From an uncultured Selenomonadales bacterium (GTDB taxonomy: Bacteria > Bacillota > Negativicutes > Acidaminococcales > Acidaminococcaceae): 61,169 nucleotides of DNA. Shown here piece after piece: positions 17,136 to 24,410 of this stretch. Each line of letters begins with the position of its first letter. Positions within the stretch are counted from its first letter, which is position 1. A program made the position numbers and the translations under genes. The notes below the pieces were generated by a model, which was not told the origin of the DNA, did not search any database, and was given only the letters and a program-made list of their open reading frames with translations. Location of the stretch: assembly GCA_900315805.1 (NCBI GenBank), contig ONAN01000008.1, positions 1 through 61,169 of the forward strand, given 5' to 3'.

Positions 17136-17156
17136 GGACCGGCCGGTCTTTTTTTA
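17136..17156 (+). terminator. hairpin with T-run, no gene upstream on this strand
   Basis: GGACC (17136-17140) and GGTC (17145-17148) flank GGCC and are followed by a run of about nine T (17148-17156). No coding region on the plus strand precedes it for over 5 kb; the region 16946-17135 is otherwise AT-rich with no recognised gene. It could terminate a small RNA or antisense transcript. Confidence 0.45.
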
Positions 17157-17168
17157 TGGCCCGAAATA

Positions 17169-17177
17169 TGGTATGAT
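17169..17177 (+). promoter_or_regulatory. extended -10 promoter candidate for the ADP-ribosylglycohydrolase gene
   Basis: TGgTATGAT forms an extended -10 element about 75 bases before the start codon. The -35 position holds only a T-run, so the match is partial. Confidence 0.4.
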
Positions 17178-17252
17178 TTATTGTAGTATATTTGTAGGAA
17201 AAACAAGATCCGGGGCCTGTTCCGCGGGTTCCCGGGGTGGGAGGTGGCCTGT

Positions 17253-18053
17253 TTGTTAGGCGCAATCATCGGTGATGTGGCAGGGTCCCGCTTCGAGTGG
17301 GACAACCACCGTGACAAGGAGTTCGACCTGTTTGCTTTCGGCTGTGAGCCGACGGATGACAGCATCATGACGCTGGCGGTGGCCCGGGCTCTGCTGGAAA
17401 CGAGGGAAGACCGTTCGCAGCTGGTACCCTGCGTTATCCGGCAGATGCAGCACATGGGGCGCCGCTATCCGAACGCGGGGTACGGAGCCCGCTTCGAGCA
17501 GTGGCTCGATGCGAAGGATCCCAAACCGTACAACAGCTACGGCAACGGGGCGGCCATGCGGGTCAGTGCCTGCGCCCAGGCGGCAGCGTCCCTGGCGGAG
17601 GCGAAACAGCTGGCGGCCGATGTGACCGCCGTGACGCACAACCATCCCGAGGGCATGAAGGGTGCCGAGGCTGTTACGGTCGCCATTTTCCTGGCCCGGG
17701 AAGGGAAGTCGAAGGAAGCCATCCGCAAAGCCATCGAAGACGGATATTACAAACTTGACTTCAAACTGGACGAAATCCGGGATTCCTATCAGTTCGACGA
17801 AACCTGCCAGGGGTCCGTGCCCCAGGCGCTGGAGGCCTTCTTCGAAGGCACCGGTTTCGAGGACACCATCCGCAATGCCATCTCCATCGGCGGCGACAGC
17901 GACACCATCGCGGCCATCGCCGGCAGCGTGGCCGAGGCGTACTACGGCGTTCCCGACGAGGTGCGGCAGGCGGTCCTGCCGTATCTGGATACGGAAATGC
18001 GGCGCATCGTGGCGGATTTTGAGGCTGCGTATCCTTTGCGGAAGTCCCGGTGA
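17253..18053 (+). CDS. ADP-ribosylglycohydrolase family protein
   Basis: This family removes ADP-ribose from proteins or nucleic acids using two Mg ions. The 266-residue protein begins LGAIIGDVAGSRFEW, the standard N-terminus of the family, with metal ligands in TDDS (residues 34-37) and the C-terminal GGDSDTIAAIAG loop. I place the start at TTG 17253: GGGAGGT at 17239-17245 is 7 bases upstream, and the family start fits exactly. A GTG at 17244 would overlap the ribosome site. The 3D-domain gene follows after 35 bases. No ADP-ribosyltransferase is nearby, so the target is unknown. Confidence 0.85.
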   Translation: MLGAIIGDVAGSRFEWDNHRDKEFDLFAFGCEPTDDSIMTLAVARALLETREDRSQLVPCVIRQMQHMGRRYPNAGYGARFEQWLDAKDPKPYNSYGNGAAMRVSACAQAAASLAEAKQLAADVTAVTHNHPEGMKGAEAVTVAIFLAREGKSKEAIRKAIEDGYYKLDFKLDEIRDSYQFDETCQGSVPQALEAFFEGTGFEDTIRNAISIGGDSDTIAAIAGSVAEAYYGVPDEVRQAVLPYLDTEMRRIVADFEAAYPLRKSR

Positions 18054-18088
18054 GGGTACATCGGCCTGATGAAACGGAGGGATTGGAT

Positions 18089-18397
18089 ATGAAGCGGTGC
18101 TGGAAGGCGCTGGCGCTGGCGGCCGTGTTCTGGACGACCGTGACCATGTCGGCCTATACGCCCTACGAGACGGGCAGCCGCCGGACGGCGAGCGGCGAGG
18201 ACGCGGTGGAAGGTTATACGTGCGCGGCCAATTTCGTGCCCATCGGCAGCCTGATCATCTATAACGGCGTCACGTACCATGTGCAGGACCGGATGAACCC
18301 GTCCCACAGCCGGCACGTGGACATCTTTATGGAATCCCACGCGCGGGCGCTGGAGTTCGGCCGGTTCCAGGCCGAAGTGCAGGTCATCACGCCCTGA
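18089..18397 (+). CDS. exported 3D-domain (double-psi barrel) protein
   Basis: The 102-residue protein has a signal peptide (about 1-22). Its mature domain matches 3D-domain proteins: SAYTPYETGSRRTASGE, then AANFVPIGSLI, then VQDRMNPSHSRHVDIFM, with the conserved acidic residues of the barrel. Such domains are related to the lytic-transglycosylase MltA C-terminal region and act on, or bind, cell wall. CGGAGG at 18075-18080 precedes ATG 18089; a GTG 39 bases upstream overlaps the previous gene and would spoil the signal peptide. A terminator follows. Confidence 0.82.
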   Translation: MKRCWKALALAAVFWTTVTMSAYTPYETGSRRTASGEDAVEGYTCAANFVPIGSLIIYNGVTYHVQDRMNPSHSRHVDIFMESHARALEFGRFQAEVQVITP

Positions 18398-18431
18398 GGC
18401 GCGGCGGGGAAGACCGAAATTTACTATCCCA

Positions 18432-18463
18432 GGGGGATTTTCCAATGGAACCCCCCCTTTTTT
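18432..18463 (+). terminator. Rho-independent terminator
   Basis: GGGGG (18432-18436) pairs with the C-run at 18451-18457, with inner TTCC/GGAA pairing, and is followed by six T. It closes the ADP-ribosylglycohydrolase and 3D-protein unit. Confidence 0.75.
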
Positions 18464-18535
18464 GTTATGTTTTGAACAGAAATGCCAAAAATTTTGTGTA
18501 AGTTTTTTAAATGTACATCTTTTTTGTAAAATCCT

Positions 18536-18564
18536 TTGACATTTCCTGAAATAAGCCTTAACAT
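18536..18564 (+). promoter_or_regulatory. sigma-A type promoter of metQ
   Basis: TTGACA (18536-18541) is a perfect -35, followed by a 17-base spacer and TAACAT (18559-18564). It predicts transcription from about 18571, giving a leader of about 130 bases before metQ. Confidence 0.75.
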
Positions 18565-18586
18565 TGTAACAAGTTATCCACACTGT

Positions 18587-18659
18587 AATTCAGCAGGCTT
18601 AATCCGTTTTGCTATATTTTGCCTTGTTGTGGTGTAAAACGGACGGATCTGCGGGAATT
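18587..18659 (+). ncRNA. structured 5' leader of metQ (candidate cis-regulatory RNA)
   Basis: The leader folds as nested helices: AATTC (18587-18591) with GAATT (18655-18659), GCAG (18593-18596) with CTGC (18649-18652), and a perfect 8-bp helix TCCGTTTT (18603-18610) with AAAACGGA (18636-18643). The stem ends about 25 bases before the ribosome site of metQ. It lacks the signatures I know for SAM-I, SAM-II or T-box leaders. Methionine or SAM control is an inference from the gene it precedes. Confidence 0.45.
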
Positions 18660-18698
18660 CCAATTTATTTTTTACCTACTAACAAGGAGGAACTCATC

Positions 18699-19529
18699 AT
18701 GCAATTCAAAAAGGCAATCGTATCTCTTGTAGCACTGTCACTTCTCGCTCTGGGCGCCGCCGGCTGCGGCGGCGGGGATAAGAAGGCGGAGGCGCCGAAG
18801 GACAACGGCAAGAAGGTCGTCCTGAAGGTCGGCGCGACACCGGTGCCCCATGCGGAAATCCTGAACTTCGTCAAACCGCAGCTCGCCAAAGAGGGCGTGG
18901 ACCTGCAGATCGTGGAGTTCACGGACTACGTGAAGCCGAACCTGTCCCTGGCCGACAAGGAGCTGGACGCCAACTATTTCCAGCATATTCCGTATCTGGA
19001 AAAGTTCGCCAAGGACCGCAACCTGAAACTGGTTGTCCTGGCCAAGGTCCACATTGAGCCCATGGGCGTGTATTCCCGCAAGATCAAGGACCTGAAGGAT
19101 GTCAAGGACGGCGCCAAGGTCGGTATCCCGAACGACCCGACGAACGGCGGCCGCGCGCTGGTGCTCCTGGAAAAGGCCGGTCTCCTGAAGCTGAAGGAAG
19201 GCAAGGACATTACGGCGACGAAACAGGATATCGTTTCCAATCCGAAACACCTGAACATTGTGGAAGCCGAAGCGGCTATGCTGCCCCGTTCCCTGGATGA
19301 TTGCGATATCGCCGTGATCAACTCCAACTTCGCCATGGAAGCGAAATTGAACCCCGTCAAGGATTCCCTGTTCATTGAAAAGGATTCGCCGTATGCCAAC
19401 GTCGTAGCGATCCGCGAAGGCGATGACAAGCGTCCGGAACTGCAGAAACTGGCGAAAGCCCTGACGACTCCGGAAGTCAAGAAGTTCATCGAAGACAAGT
19501 ACAAAGGTGCCGTTGTACCGGCATTCTGA
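18699..19529 (+). CDS. metQ: MetQ/NlpA-family substrate-binding lipoprotein
   Basis: This is the extracytoplasmic binding protein of a methionine (MetNIQ-type) ABC importer. The 276-residue protein has a lipoprotein signal with Cys23 (GAAGC), then the NlpA fold: KVGATPVPHAEIL, DYVKPNLSLADKELDANYFQH, and IGIPNDPTNGGRAL-type sequence. AAGGAGG at 18684-18690 sets the start. No metN or metI lies in the window, so it works as an orphan binding protein or pairs with a transporter encoded elsewhere. NlpA-family proteins may also bind other amino acids. Confidence 0.88.
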   Translation: MQFKKAIVSLVALSLLALGAAGCGGGDKKAEAPKDNGKKVVLKVGATPVPHAEILNFVKPQLAKEGVDLQIVEFTDYVKPNLSLADKELDANYFQHIPYLEKFAKDRNLKLVVLAKVHIEPMGVYSRKIKDLKDVKDGAKVGIPNDPTNGGRALVLLEKAGLLKLKEGKDITATKQDIVSNPKHLNIVEAEAAMLPRSLDDCDIAVINSNFAMEAKLNPVKDSLFIEKDSPYANVVAIREGDDKRPELQKLAKALTTPEVKKFIEDKYKGAVVPAF

Positions 19530-19542
19530 GGCATAAAAAAAC

Positions 19543-19573
19543 GCCTGTCCCATTTGCTTGGGACAGGCTTTTT
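19543..19573. terminator. bidirectional Rho-independent terminator
   Basis: A perfect 10-bp stem, GCCTGTCCCA (19543-19552) with TGGGACAGGC (19559-19568), has T's to the right and seven A's to the left. It serves both metQ and the convergent transporter gene. Confidence 0.9.
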
Positions 19574-19588
19574 GTTTGCGCCGACGGC

Positions 19589-20959
19589 TTATTTTTCGGT
19601 TTCGTGGTTATACCATTTCGGGTCGCTGAAGTATTCCTTCGTCTTGGCCCGGACCTGCGGCCACAGGATGGCGAGGGCGATCATGTTCGGGATGACGACG
19701 AGGCCCATGGCCACGTCCTGCAGGCTCCAGACGACGGTGATCTTCGTCGTGGCGCCGACGATGCACAGGAACGGGAAGATGTAGCGGATCTTGCTGGTGA
19801 CAGCTTCGCCGAAGGCATAGGTGAAGCTCTTGGCGGCGTTCCACCACTGGCCCATGAGGGTCGTGAAGCAGAAGATCAGGAGGGCGAAGGTGCCGGCGTG
19901 TTTCAGCGGCGCCCAGACCGTGCCGAAGGATTCCAGTGCCATGACCGTTGCCGGACGGCCGGAGGTGTACATCCCCGTGGTGCCGACGACGAAGGCCGTG
20001 ATGGAGCAGATGATGATGGTGTCGATGAAGACTTCGGCTACGCCCGTGATGCCTTCGTCAACGGGATGCGGCACGATGGAGCAGCCGTGTGCGAACGGCG
20101 CCGTGCCTTCGCCGGCTTCGTTGGAGTACATGCCGCGGGAAATGCCGTACTGCATGGCTTTGGCGATGACGTAGCCGCCGGTGCCGCCGGCGGCGGCGTC
20201 AAAGGACCAGGCCTGCGTGAAGATGGTGTAGATGACGTTCGGCAGTTCCGTGATGTTGAGCAGGATGACGATGATGCCGATGACGATGTAGAAGATCGAC
20301 ATGGCGGGAACCAGGTTCATGGCGATGTTGGCCAGGCGTTTCAGGCCGCCCAGGGTGATGGACATGAGCAGTACGATGAGGACGATGCCCGTCAGGTAGG
20401 TCGGTACGCCGTAGTTGCTGTTCAGGATGCCGGCGATGGTGTTGGACTGCACCAGGTTGGCGCCCATCATCTTGATGCACATGAGGATGGCGATGACCAC
20501 GCCCAGCCAGGGCAGCTTCAGGCCGTCGCGGATGTAGTACATGGGGCCGGAAAGCAGGTTGCCCTGCTCGTCTTTGCCACGGTACAGCTGCGACAGCACG
20601 ATTTCGCCGTATTTCAGGGCCTCGCCGAAGAAGGCGGCGACCCACATCCAGAAGACGGCGCCCATGCCGCCGGAGACGATGGCCGTGGCGACACCGACGA
20701 CGTTGCCGCCGCCCACGTTGCCGGCCAGGGTGACCATCATGGCCTTGAAGGTCGAAATGGAGCCGTTGCCTTTATCGACCTTGCGGGTCTTGAAGGCGTC
20801 TACCAGGGTCCGCTTCATGATGAACTTGAAGTGGCGGATCTGGATGAACCCGTTCGTAACGGTGTACAAGATGCCCAGGGCGAGCAGGACGAAGACGAGC
20901 CAGCGGCCCCAGAGCCAGGAGTTGATGAAGGCGAGGATCTGTTCCAGTGAATCTAACAT
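19589..20959 (-). CDS. alanine/glycine:cation symporter (AGCS family)
   Basis: This inner-membrane Na+ (or H+) coupled symporter takes up small neutral amino acids such as alanine or glycine. The 456-residue protein has about ten hydrophobic segments and hallmark AGCS motifs: GNVGGGNVVGVATAI near residue 80, the segment GPMYYIRDGL, and SNEAGEGTAPFAHG near 280. Its ATG overlaps the stop of the upstream gene by one base (TAATG), so the two are co-translated. Pairing with a glycerophosphodiesterase is not an obvious pathway link. The bidirectional terminator ends the unit. Confidence 0.9.
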   Translation of the reverse strand: MLDSLEQILAFINSWLWGRWLVFVLLALGILYTVTNGFIQIRHFKFIMKRTLVDAFKTRKVDKGNGSISTFKAMMVTLAGNVGGGNVVGVATAIVSGGMGAVFWMWVAAFFGEALKYGEIVLSQLYRGKDEQGNLLSGPMYYIRDGLKLPWLGVVIAILMCIKMMGANLVQSNTIAGILNSNYGVPTYLTGIVLIVLLMSITLGGLKRLANIAMNLVPAMSIFYIVIGIIVILLNITELPNVIYTIFTQAWSFDAAAGGTGGYVIAKAMQYGISRGMYSNEAGEGTAPFAHGCSIVPHPVDEGITGVAEVFIDTIIICSITAFVVGTTGMYTSGRPATVMALESFGTVWAPLKHAGTFALLIFCFTTLMGQWWNAAKSFTYAFGEAVTSKIRYIFPFLCIVGATTKITVVWSLQDVAMGLVVIPNMIALAILWPQVRAKTKEYFSDPKWYNHETEK

Positions 20960-21684
20960 TATGCTTCTCCTTTCAATACGCGGGCGACCATGTCAGGGAA
21001 GTTGCCGATGACGATGTCGATTCCCTTTTGCAGCATGTCGCGCGCTGCTTCTTCCGTGTTGACCGTGAAGGTGTTGATGCGCAGGTGGTGGGCTTTCAGG
21101 TCGGCCACCACGGCGTCGCTCAGGCTGCCCCAGTAGGGATGGTAGCACTGTACGCCGAGTCCCTCCGCGTAAGCGCCCGGGTTGTACACCCAGGATTCTT
21201 CGAGCAGGCCGTACACCAGGTCCGGTGCCAGCGCCTGCATGCGTTTGACGCTGTAATGGTTGAAGCTGGAAATGATGACTTTCTGCTCCAGATGGTACTT
21301 GCGGATGAGGCCGAGGACCTTCCGTTCCAGATCCGGGTAGTCATAGACCCCGTTCTTCAATTCGATGTTGGTGCCCGACGGCTGTTCCGCCGCCCACTCG
21401 CAGTATTCCTCGAAAGTGGGAATGCGGTGTACCTGTTCGGCTTCCTTGAATTGGTAAGATGCATCGAGCTGCCGGATTTCCGCCAATGAAAAGTCCCGTA
21501 CAAATCCCGTTCCGTCCGTCGTGCGGTCTACCCGCTCATCGTGGATGACGACCATTTCGCCGTCCCGCGTGAGCTGGACGTCGAGTTCCACGCCGTCCGC
21601 CCCCGCTTCCAGGGCTTTGCGGAACGCGGTCATGGTATTTTCCGGATACCGGCCGCTGAAGCCCCTGTGCCCGTAGTTCAGCAT
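20959..21684 (-). CDS. glycerophosphodiester phosphodiesterase
   Basis: The enzyme hydrolyses glycerophosphodiesters to glycerol-3-phosphate plus an alcohol. The 241-residue TIM barrel has the catalytic and metal residues His6-Arg7 (GHRG), Glu15 (PENT), Glu33 and Asp35 (ELDVQLT) and His48 (VIHDE). There is no signal peptide, so it acts in the cytosol (UgpQ/GlpQ1 type). AGGAGG precedes the ATG. It is the first gene of a two-gene minus-strand operon with the AGCS symporter. Confidence 0.88.
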   Translation of the reverse strand: MLNYGHRGFSGRYPENTMTAFRKALEAGADGVELDVQLTRDGEMVVIHDERVDRTTDGTGFVRDFSLAEIRQLDASYQFKEAEQVHRIPTFEEYCEWAAEQPSGTNIELKNGVYDYPDLERKVLGLIRKYHLEQKVIISSFNHYSVKRMQALAPDLVYGLLEESWVYNPGAYAEGLGVQCYHPYWGSLSDAVVADLKAHHLRINTFTVNTEEAARDMLQKGIDIVIGNFPDMVARVLKGEA

Positions 21685-21707
21685 AAAGTTTCCTCCTATT
21701 CCCTAAT

Positions 21708-21745
21708 GTAAAATTTACGTAAAACATGCAGGCAGTTTACGTAAA
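21708..21745 (-). promoter_or_regulatory. tandem palindromic operator candidate
   Basis: Upstream of the phosphodiesterase gene, TTTACGTAAA occurs twice (21714-21723 and 21736-21745), 22 bases apart, about two helical turns. The first copy overlaps another palindrome, GTAAAATTTAC (21708-21718). This spacing is typical of cooperative binding by a dimeric regulator. The regulator is not identifiable. Confidence 0.5.
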
Positions 21746-21888
21746 AATGTGAAAATTATATGAACAATTATAGCACAGGAATACCGTGTCCGCTATGCTT
21801 TTTTATGTGGTGCCGGAAGATTCGTCTGCGCCGGTGGGAAAGGGCCTGGAGCGATAGGGAAAAAGCGGCGGGAAAAGGCGAAAAAACG

Positions 21889-21917
21889 TTTGCAGGAACA
21901 TATGTTCGTGTTATAAT
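21889..21917 (+). promoter_or_regulatory. SOS promoter: LexA box inside a -35/-10 spacer
   Basis: TTTGCA (21889-21894) and TATAAT (21912-21917) are separated by exactly 17 bases. The spacer contains GGAACATATGTTCG (21895-21908), 13 of 14 matches to the Bacillus-type LexA (DinR) box CGAACATATGTTCG. LexA bound here would block RNA polymerase directly, so the downstream repair genes should be damage-inducible. Confidence 0.8.
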
Positions 21918-21957
21918 GAACACAGATGCAGCAAGGCGGCAAAAGGGAGGGAGCGCC

Positions 21958-23436
21958 ATGGATGTCATGGAGAAGCTGAAGATTCTGGCGGACGCGGCGA
22001 AATACGACGCGGCCTGCACGTCCAGCGGTGTGAACCGCAAGGGCGGCGGGGCCGTTATGGGTTCGTCGCGGGCCTGCGGCATCTGTCACAGCTTTGCCGG
22101 GGACGGGCGCTGCATCAGCCTCCTCAAGGTCCTGCTGACCAACCGCTGCTGCTACGATTGCGAGTATTGCGTGAACCGCCGTTCCCGCGTGGCGGAACGG
22201 ACGGCGTTCGAGCCGCAGGAGCTGGCGGACCTGACCTGGCAGTTCTACCGGCGCAACTATATCGAGGGCCTGTTCCTCAGTTCCGCCGTGTGGCGTTCGC
22301 CGGACTATACGTGCGAACAGATGCTGCGCGTCCTGGAACTGCTGCGCCGCGGGTACGGCTTCGGCGGCTATATCCATGTCAAAGTCATTCCCGGGGCGGA
22401 TCCGCTGCTCATCGAAAAGCTGGGCTTTCTGGCGGACCGCATCAGCGTCAACATCGAACTGCCGTCTGCGGCCAGCCTGCAGAAGCTGGCGCCGGACAAG
22501 CACAAGGAAAACCTGCTGGGACCCATGCGGCAGATCCGCAATCTGGTGGCGGAAAACCAGAGCGGATACGGCCGTTTCAAGGGTATCCAGCCTGTGGGGA
22601 ACAATGCGGCGGGGCTGTTGCAGGGGAATCGTCCCGCTTTTGCCGGCGGCGGTGCCGTACCTGTACAGGCCGGCACCCTGCCCGCGCGGCCGCGGCGCCG
22701 CCGTGGCCGGACGCCGCAGTTTGCACCGGCGGGGCAGAGCACGCAGATGATCATCGGCGCGAGCCCCGAATCAGACCGGCAGATTCTGCGCCTGACGGAA
22801 CAGCTGTACCATGCCTATGATTTGAAGCGCGTCTTTTATTCGGCCTACGTGCCGGTCGTGAACAGCGACTTGCTGCCTGCGGCGGACACACCGCCGCCGT
22901 TGTGGCGCGAACACCGGTTGTACCAGGCGGACTGGCTCCTGCGCTTTTACGGTTTCCGGGCCGACGAGCTTCTGACCGAAACGGATCCGCAGCTCCATCC
23001 CTATCTGGATCCCAAGTGCCGCTGGGCCCTGCGCCACCCGGAGTTCTTTCCCCTCGAAGTGAACCGGGCTTCGTATGATGGCTTGCTGCGCGTGCCGGGC
23101 CTGGGCGTGGAGAGCGCCCTGCGCATCGTGCGGGCCCGTAAGTTTGCGGCCCTGTCGTGGGACGGCCTGAAGAACATCGGCGTCGTCCTGAAACGGGCGC
23201 GCTACTTTCTCGTGTGTAAGGGGAAACGCTATCCGCACTTGTCGCGGGACCGGAACGTGTTCCTGGCCGATATGATGTCCGCCCGCGAGCGGAGCCTGTT
23301 CCGGAAGCGGGAGAGGGACATCGTCCAGCCGTCGCTCTTTGAGGATGCCGCTCTTCCGGCGGATGCGGCCGTGCCGTGCCTTACGGACCGGCAGAAGGAG
23401 GAACTGGCCGCGCTGCCGATTCCCGTGTTTGCGTAA
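21958..23436 (+). CDS. putative DNA modification/repair radical SAM protein
   Basis: The 492-residue protein belongs to the radical SAM group found beside DUF4130/uracil-DNA-glycosylase-like genes. The Fe-S/SAM motif CX3CX2C is visible in RCCYDCEYCVNRR (about residues 61-70), after the family phrase GRCISLLKVLLTN. Later landmarks are PAGQSTQMIIGASPESDRQI and YSAYVPV. A helix-hairpin-helix-like stretch (LLRVPGLGVESALRIV, about 380-395) suggests DNA binding. The substrate is not known for the family. ATG 21958 follows GGGAGG at 21945-21950. The LexA-type promoter upstream supports a DNA-damage role. Confidence 0.85.
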   Translation: MDVMEKLKILADAAKYDAACTSSGVNRKGGGAVMGSSRACGICHSFAGDGRCISLLKVLLTNRCCYDCEYCVNRRSRVAERTAFEPQELADLTWQFYRRNYIEGLFLSSAVWRSPDYTCEQMLRVLELLRRGYGFGGYIHVKVIPGADPLLIEKLGFLADRISVNIELPSAASLQKLAPDKHKENLLGPMRQIRNLVAENQSGYGRFKGIQPVGNNAAGLLQGNRPAFAGGGAVPVQAGTLPARPRRRRGRTPQFAPAGQSTQMIIGASPESDRQILRLTEQLYHAYDLKRVFYSAYVPVVNSDLLPAADTPPPLWREHRLYQADWLLRFYGFRADELLTETDPQLHPYLDPKCRWALRHPEFFPLEVNRASYDGLLRVPGLGVESALRIVRARKFAALSWDGLKNIGVVLKRARYFLVCKGKRYPHLSRDRNVFLADMMSARERSLFRKRERDIVQPSLFEDAALPADAAVPCLTDRQKEELAALPIPVFA

Positions 23437-23455
23437 TGTGTTGTTGGAGGGTGCC

Positions 23456-24313
23456 ATGTCGGACCGCAGTTTCATTTTAAAGGAACATGACAGGACGAAC
23501 ACCATGCGCCGGAGCCGGCAGGCACCGCTGCCGCCCTGCGTGCCCGGGCTGGGCTATGTCTACGACGGAACCTGGGAGGGGTGGCTCTGCTGCGTGTTCC
23601 GCAGTTATGTGGACCGCGAGATTCCCGAGCGGATTACGGGGCCCGGCCAGCCGGACGGCGCCGGGCTTTTCGGCAGCCGGGAAATCACGACGGACGAAGG
23701 GCAGGCGGCCCGCGTTTTGGCAGGGATGCGGGAGAAGCTGGGCGCGTCTTTCGTGCAGACCCTGCAGCGGGCTTTCCTGACCTGCCTGCCGGACCGGGAA
23801 TGGTACATGCTGCTCGTGACCCGCAAGGCGTTCCGCTATGGCACGCAAGTCCTGTATTACGAAGATGACGAGGCGGTACACCGGCTCCGCGGCGCCCTGA
23901 CGCGGCTTGGCAGCGAAATCGACAAGTGGTGAGGGTTCGTGCGCTTCAGCGACATCCACGGCGTCCTGGTGTCCGTCATCGGGCCGAAGAACTGCCTGCT
24001 GCCATTTTTGGCGCCCCACTTCTGCGACCGCTATCCCCGGGAGCGTTTCCTGATTTTCGACGAGGTACATCGTATGGCCCTGGTGCACCGGCCGGGCGAG
24101 GCGGCCATCATTCCCATGGACCGCTTCCGCATGGCGGATCCGGGACCGGAAGAAGTCTATTACCGTTCCCTGTGGAAACAGTATTACGAGGCCATCGAAA
24201 TCCGTCCGCGGCATAATGAGACGTGCCGCATGACCCACATGCCCAAGCGTTATTGGAAGTATTTGACGGAATTTATGGCCACGGCACATATTGCGGCTTT
24301 GCCCCAAAAGTAA
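23456..24313 (+). pseudogene. DUF4130-type DNA metabolism protein interrupted by in-frame TGA
   Basis: This is the usual partner of the preceding radical SAM gene (DUF4130, sometimes fused to a uracil-DNA glycosylase domain). Residues 1-158 (23456-23932) cover the N-terminal half. A TGA at 23930-23932 follows DKW, and the same frame continues at once with GFVRFSD and the family's second half (VIGPKNCLLPFLAPHFCDRYP, in short) to 24313. Removing the stop gives 285 residues, about full length. The TGA falls where homologues have an ordinary residue before GF-x-RF. A GTG at 23939 could restart translation. Nonsense mutation, sequencing error, or two polypeptides are possible; selenocysteine is unlikely. 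Confidence 0.7.
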
Positions 24314-24329
24314 TACAATCAAGATATGA

Positions 24330-24388
24330 TTTAATCGTTTGATTAAACCGGCGCGTTTTGCGCCGTCTTGGGGACGGATCATCCGTCC
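24330..24388 (+). repeat. three consecutive perfect hairpins
   Basis: In the 97-base gap, three stems follow each other: TTTAATC/GATTAAA (24330-24347), CGGCGC/GCGCCG (24349-24365, actually starting at C24349) and GGACGGAT/ATCCGTCC (24372-24388). None has a proper T-run. They may together attenuate read-through from the repair genes or stabilise the downstream mRNA. Confidence 0.5.
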
Positions 24389-24410
24389 TGTCTATAGGAA
24401 GGGATATAGT

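Noticed and set aside
18574..18582. Perfect DnaA box TTATCCACA near the metQ transcription start
   Set aside because: A single 9-mer is expected by chance about every 130 kb per strand, and no cluster or AT-rich unwinding element accompanies it.
18570..18698. SAM riboswitch or T-box before metQ
   Set aside because: The leader lacks the conserved SAM-I core, the T-box sequence and a terminator/antiterminator pair that I could see; kept only as an unassigned structured leader.
23930..23932. Selenocysteine at the in-frame TGA of the DUF4130 gene
   Set aside because: The aligned position in the family is not Cys, and no clear SECIS-like hairpin follows the TGA.
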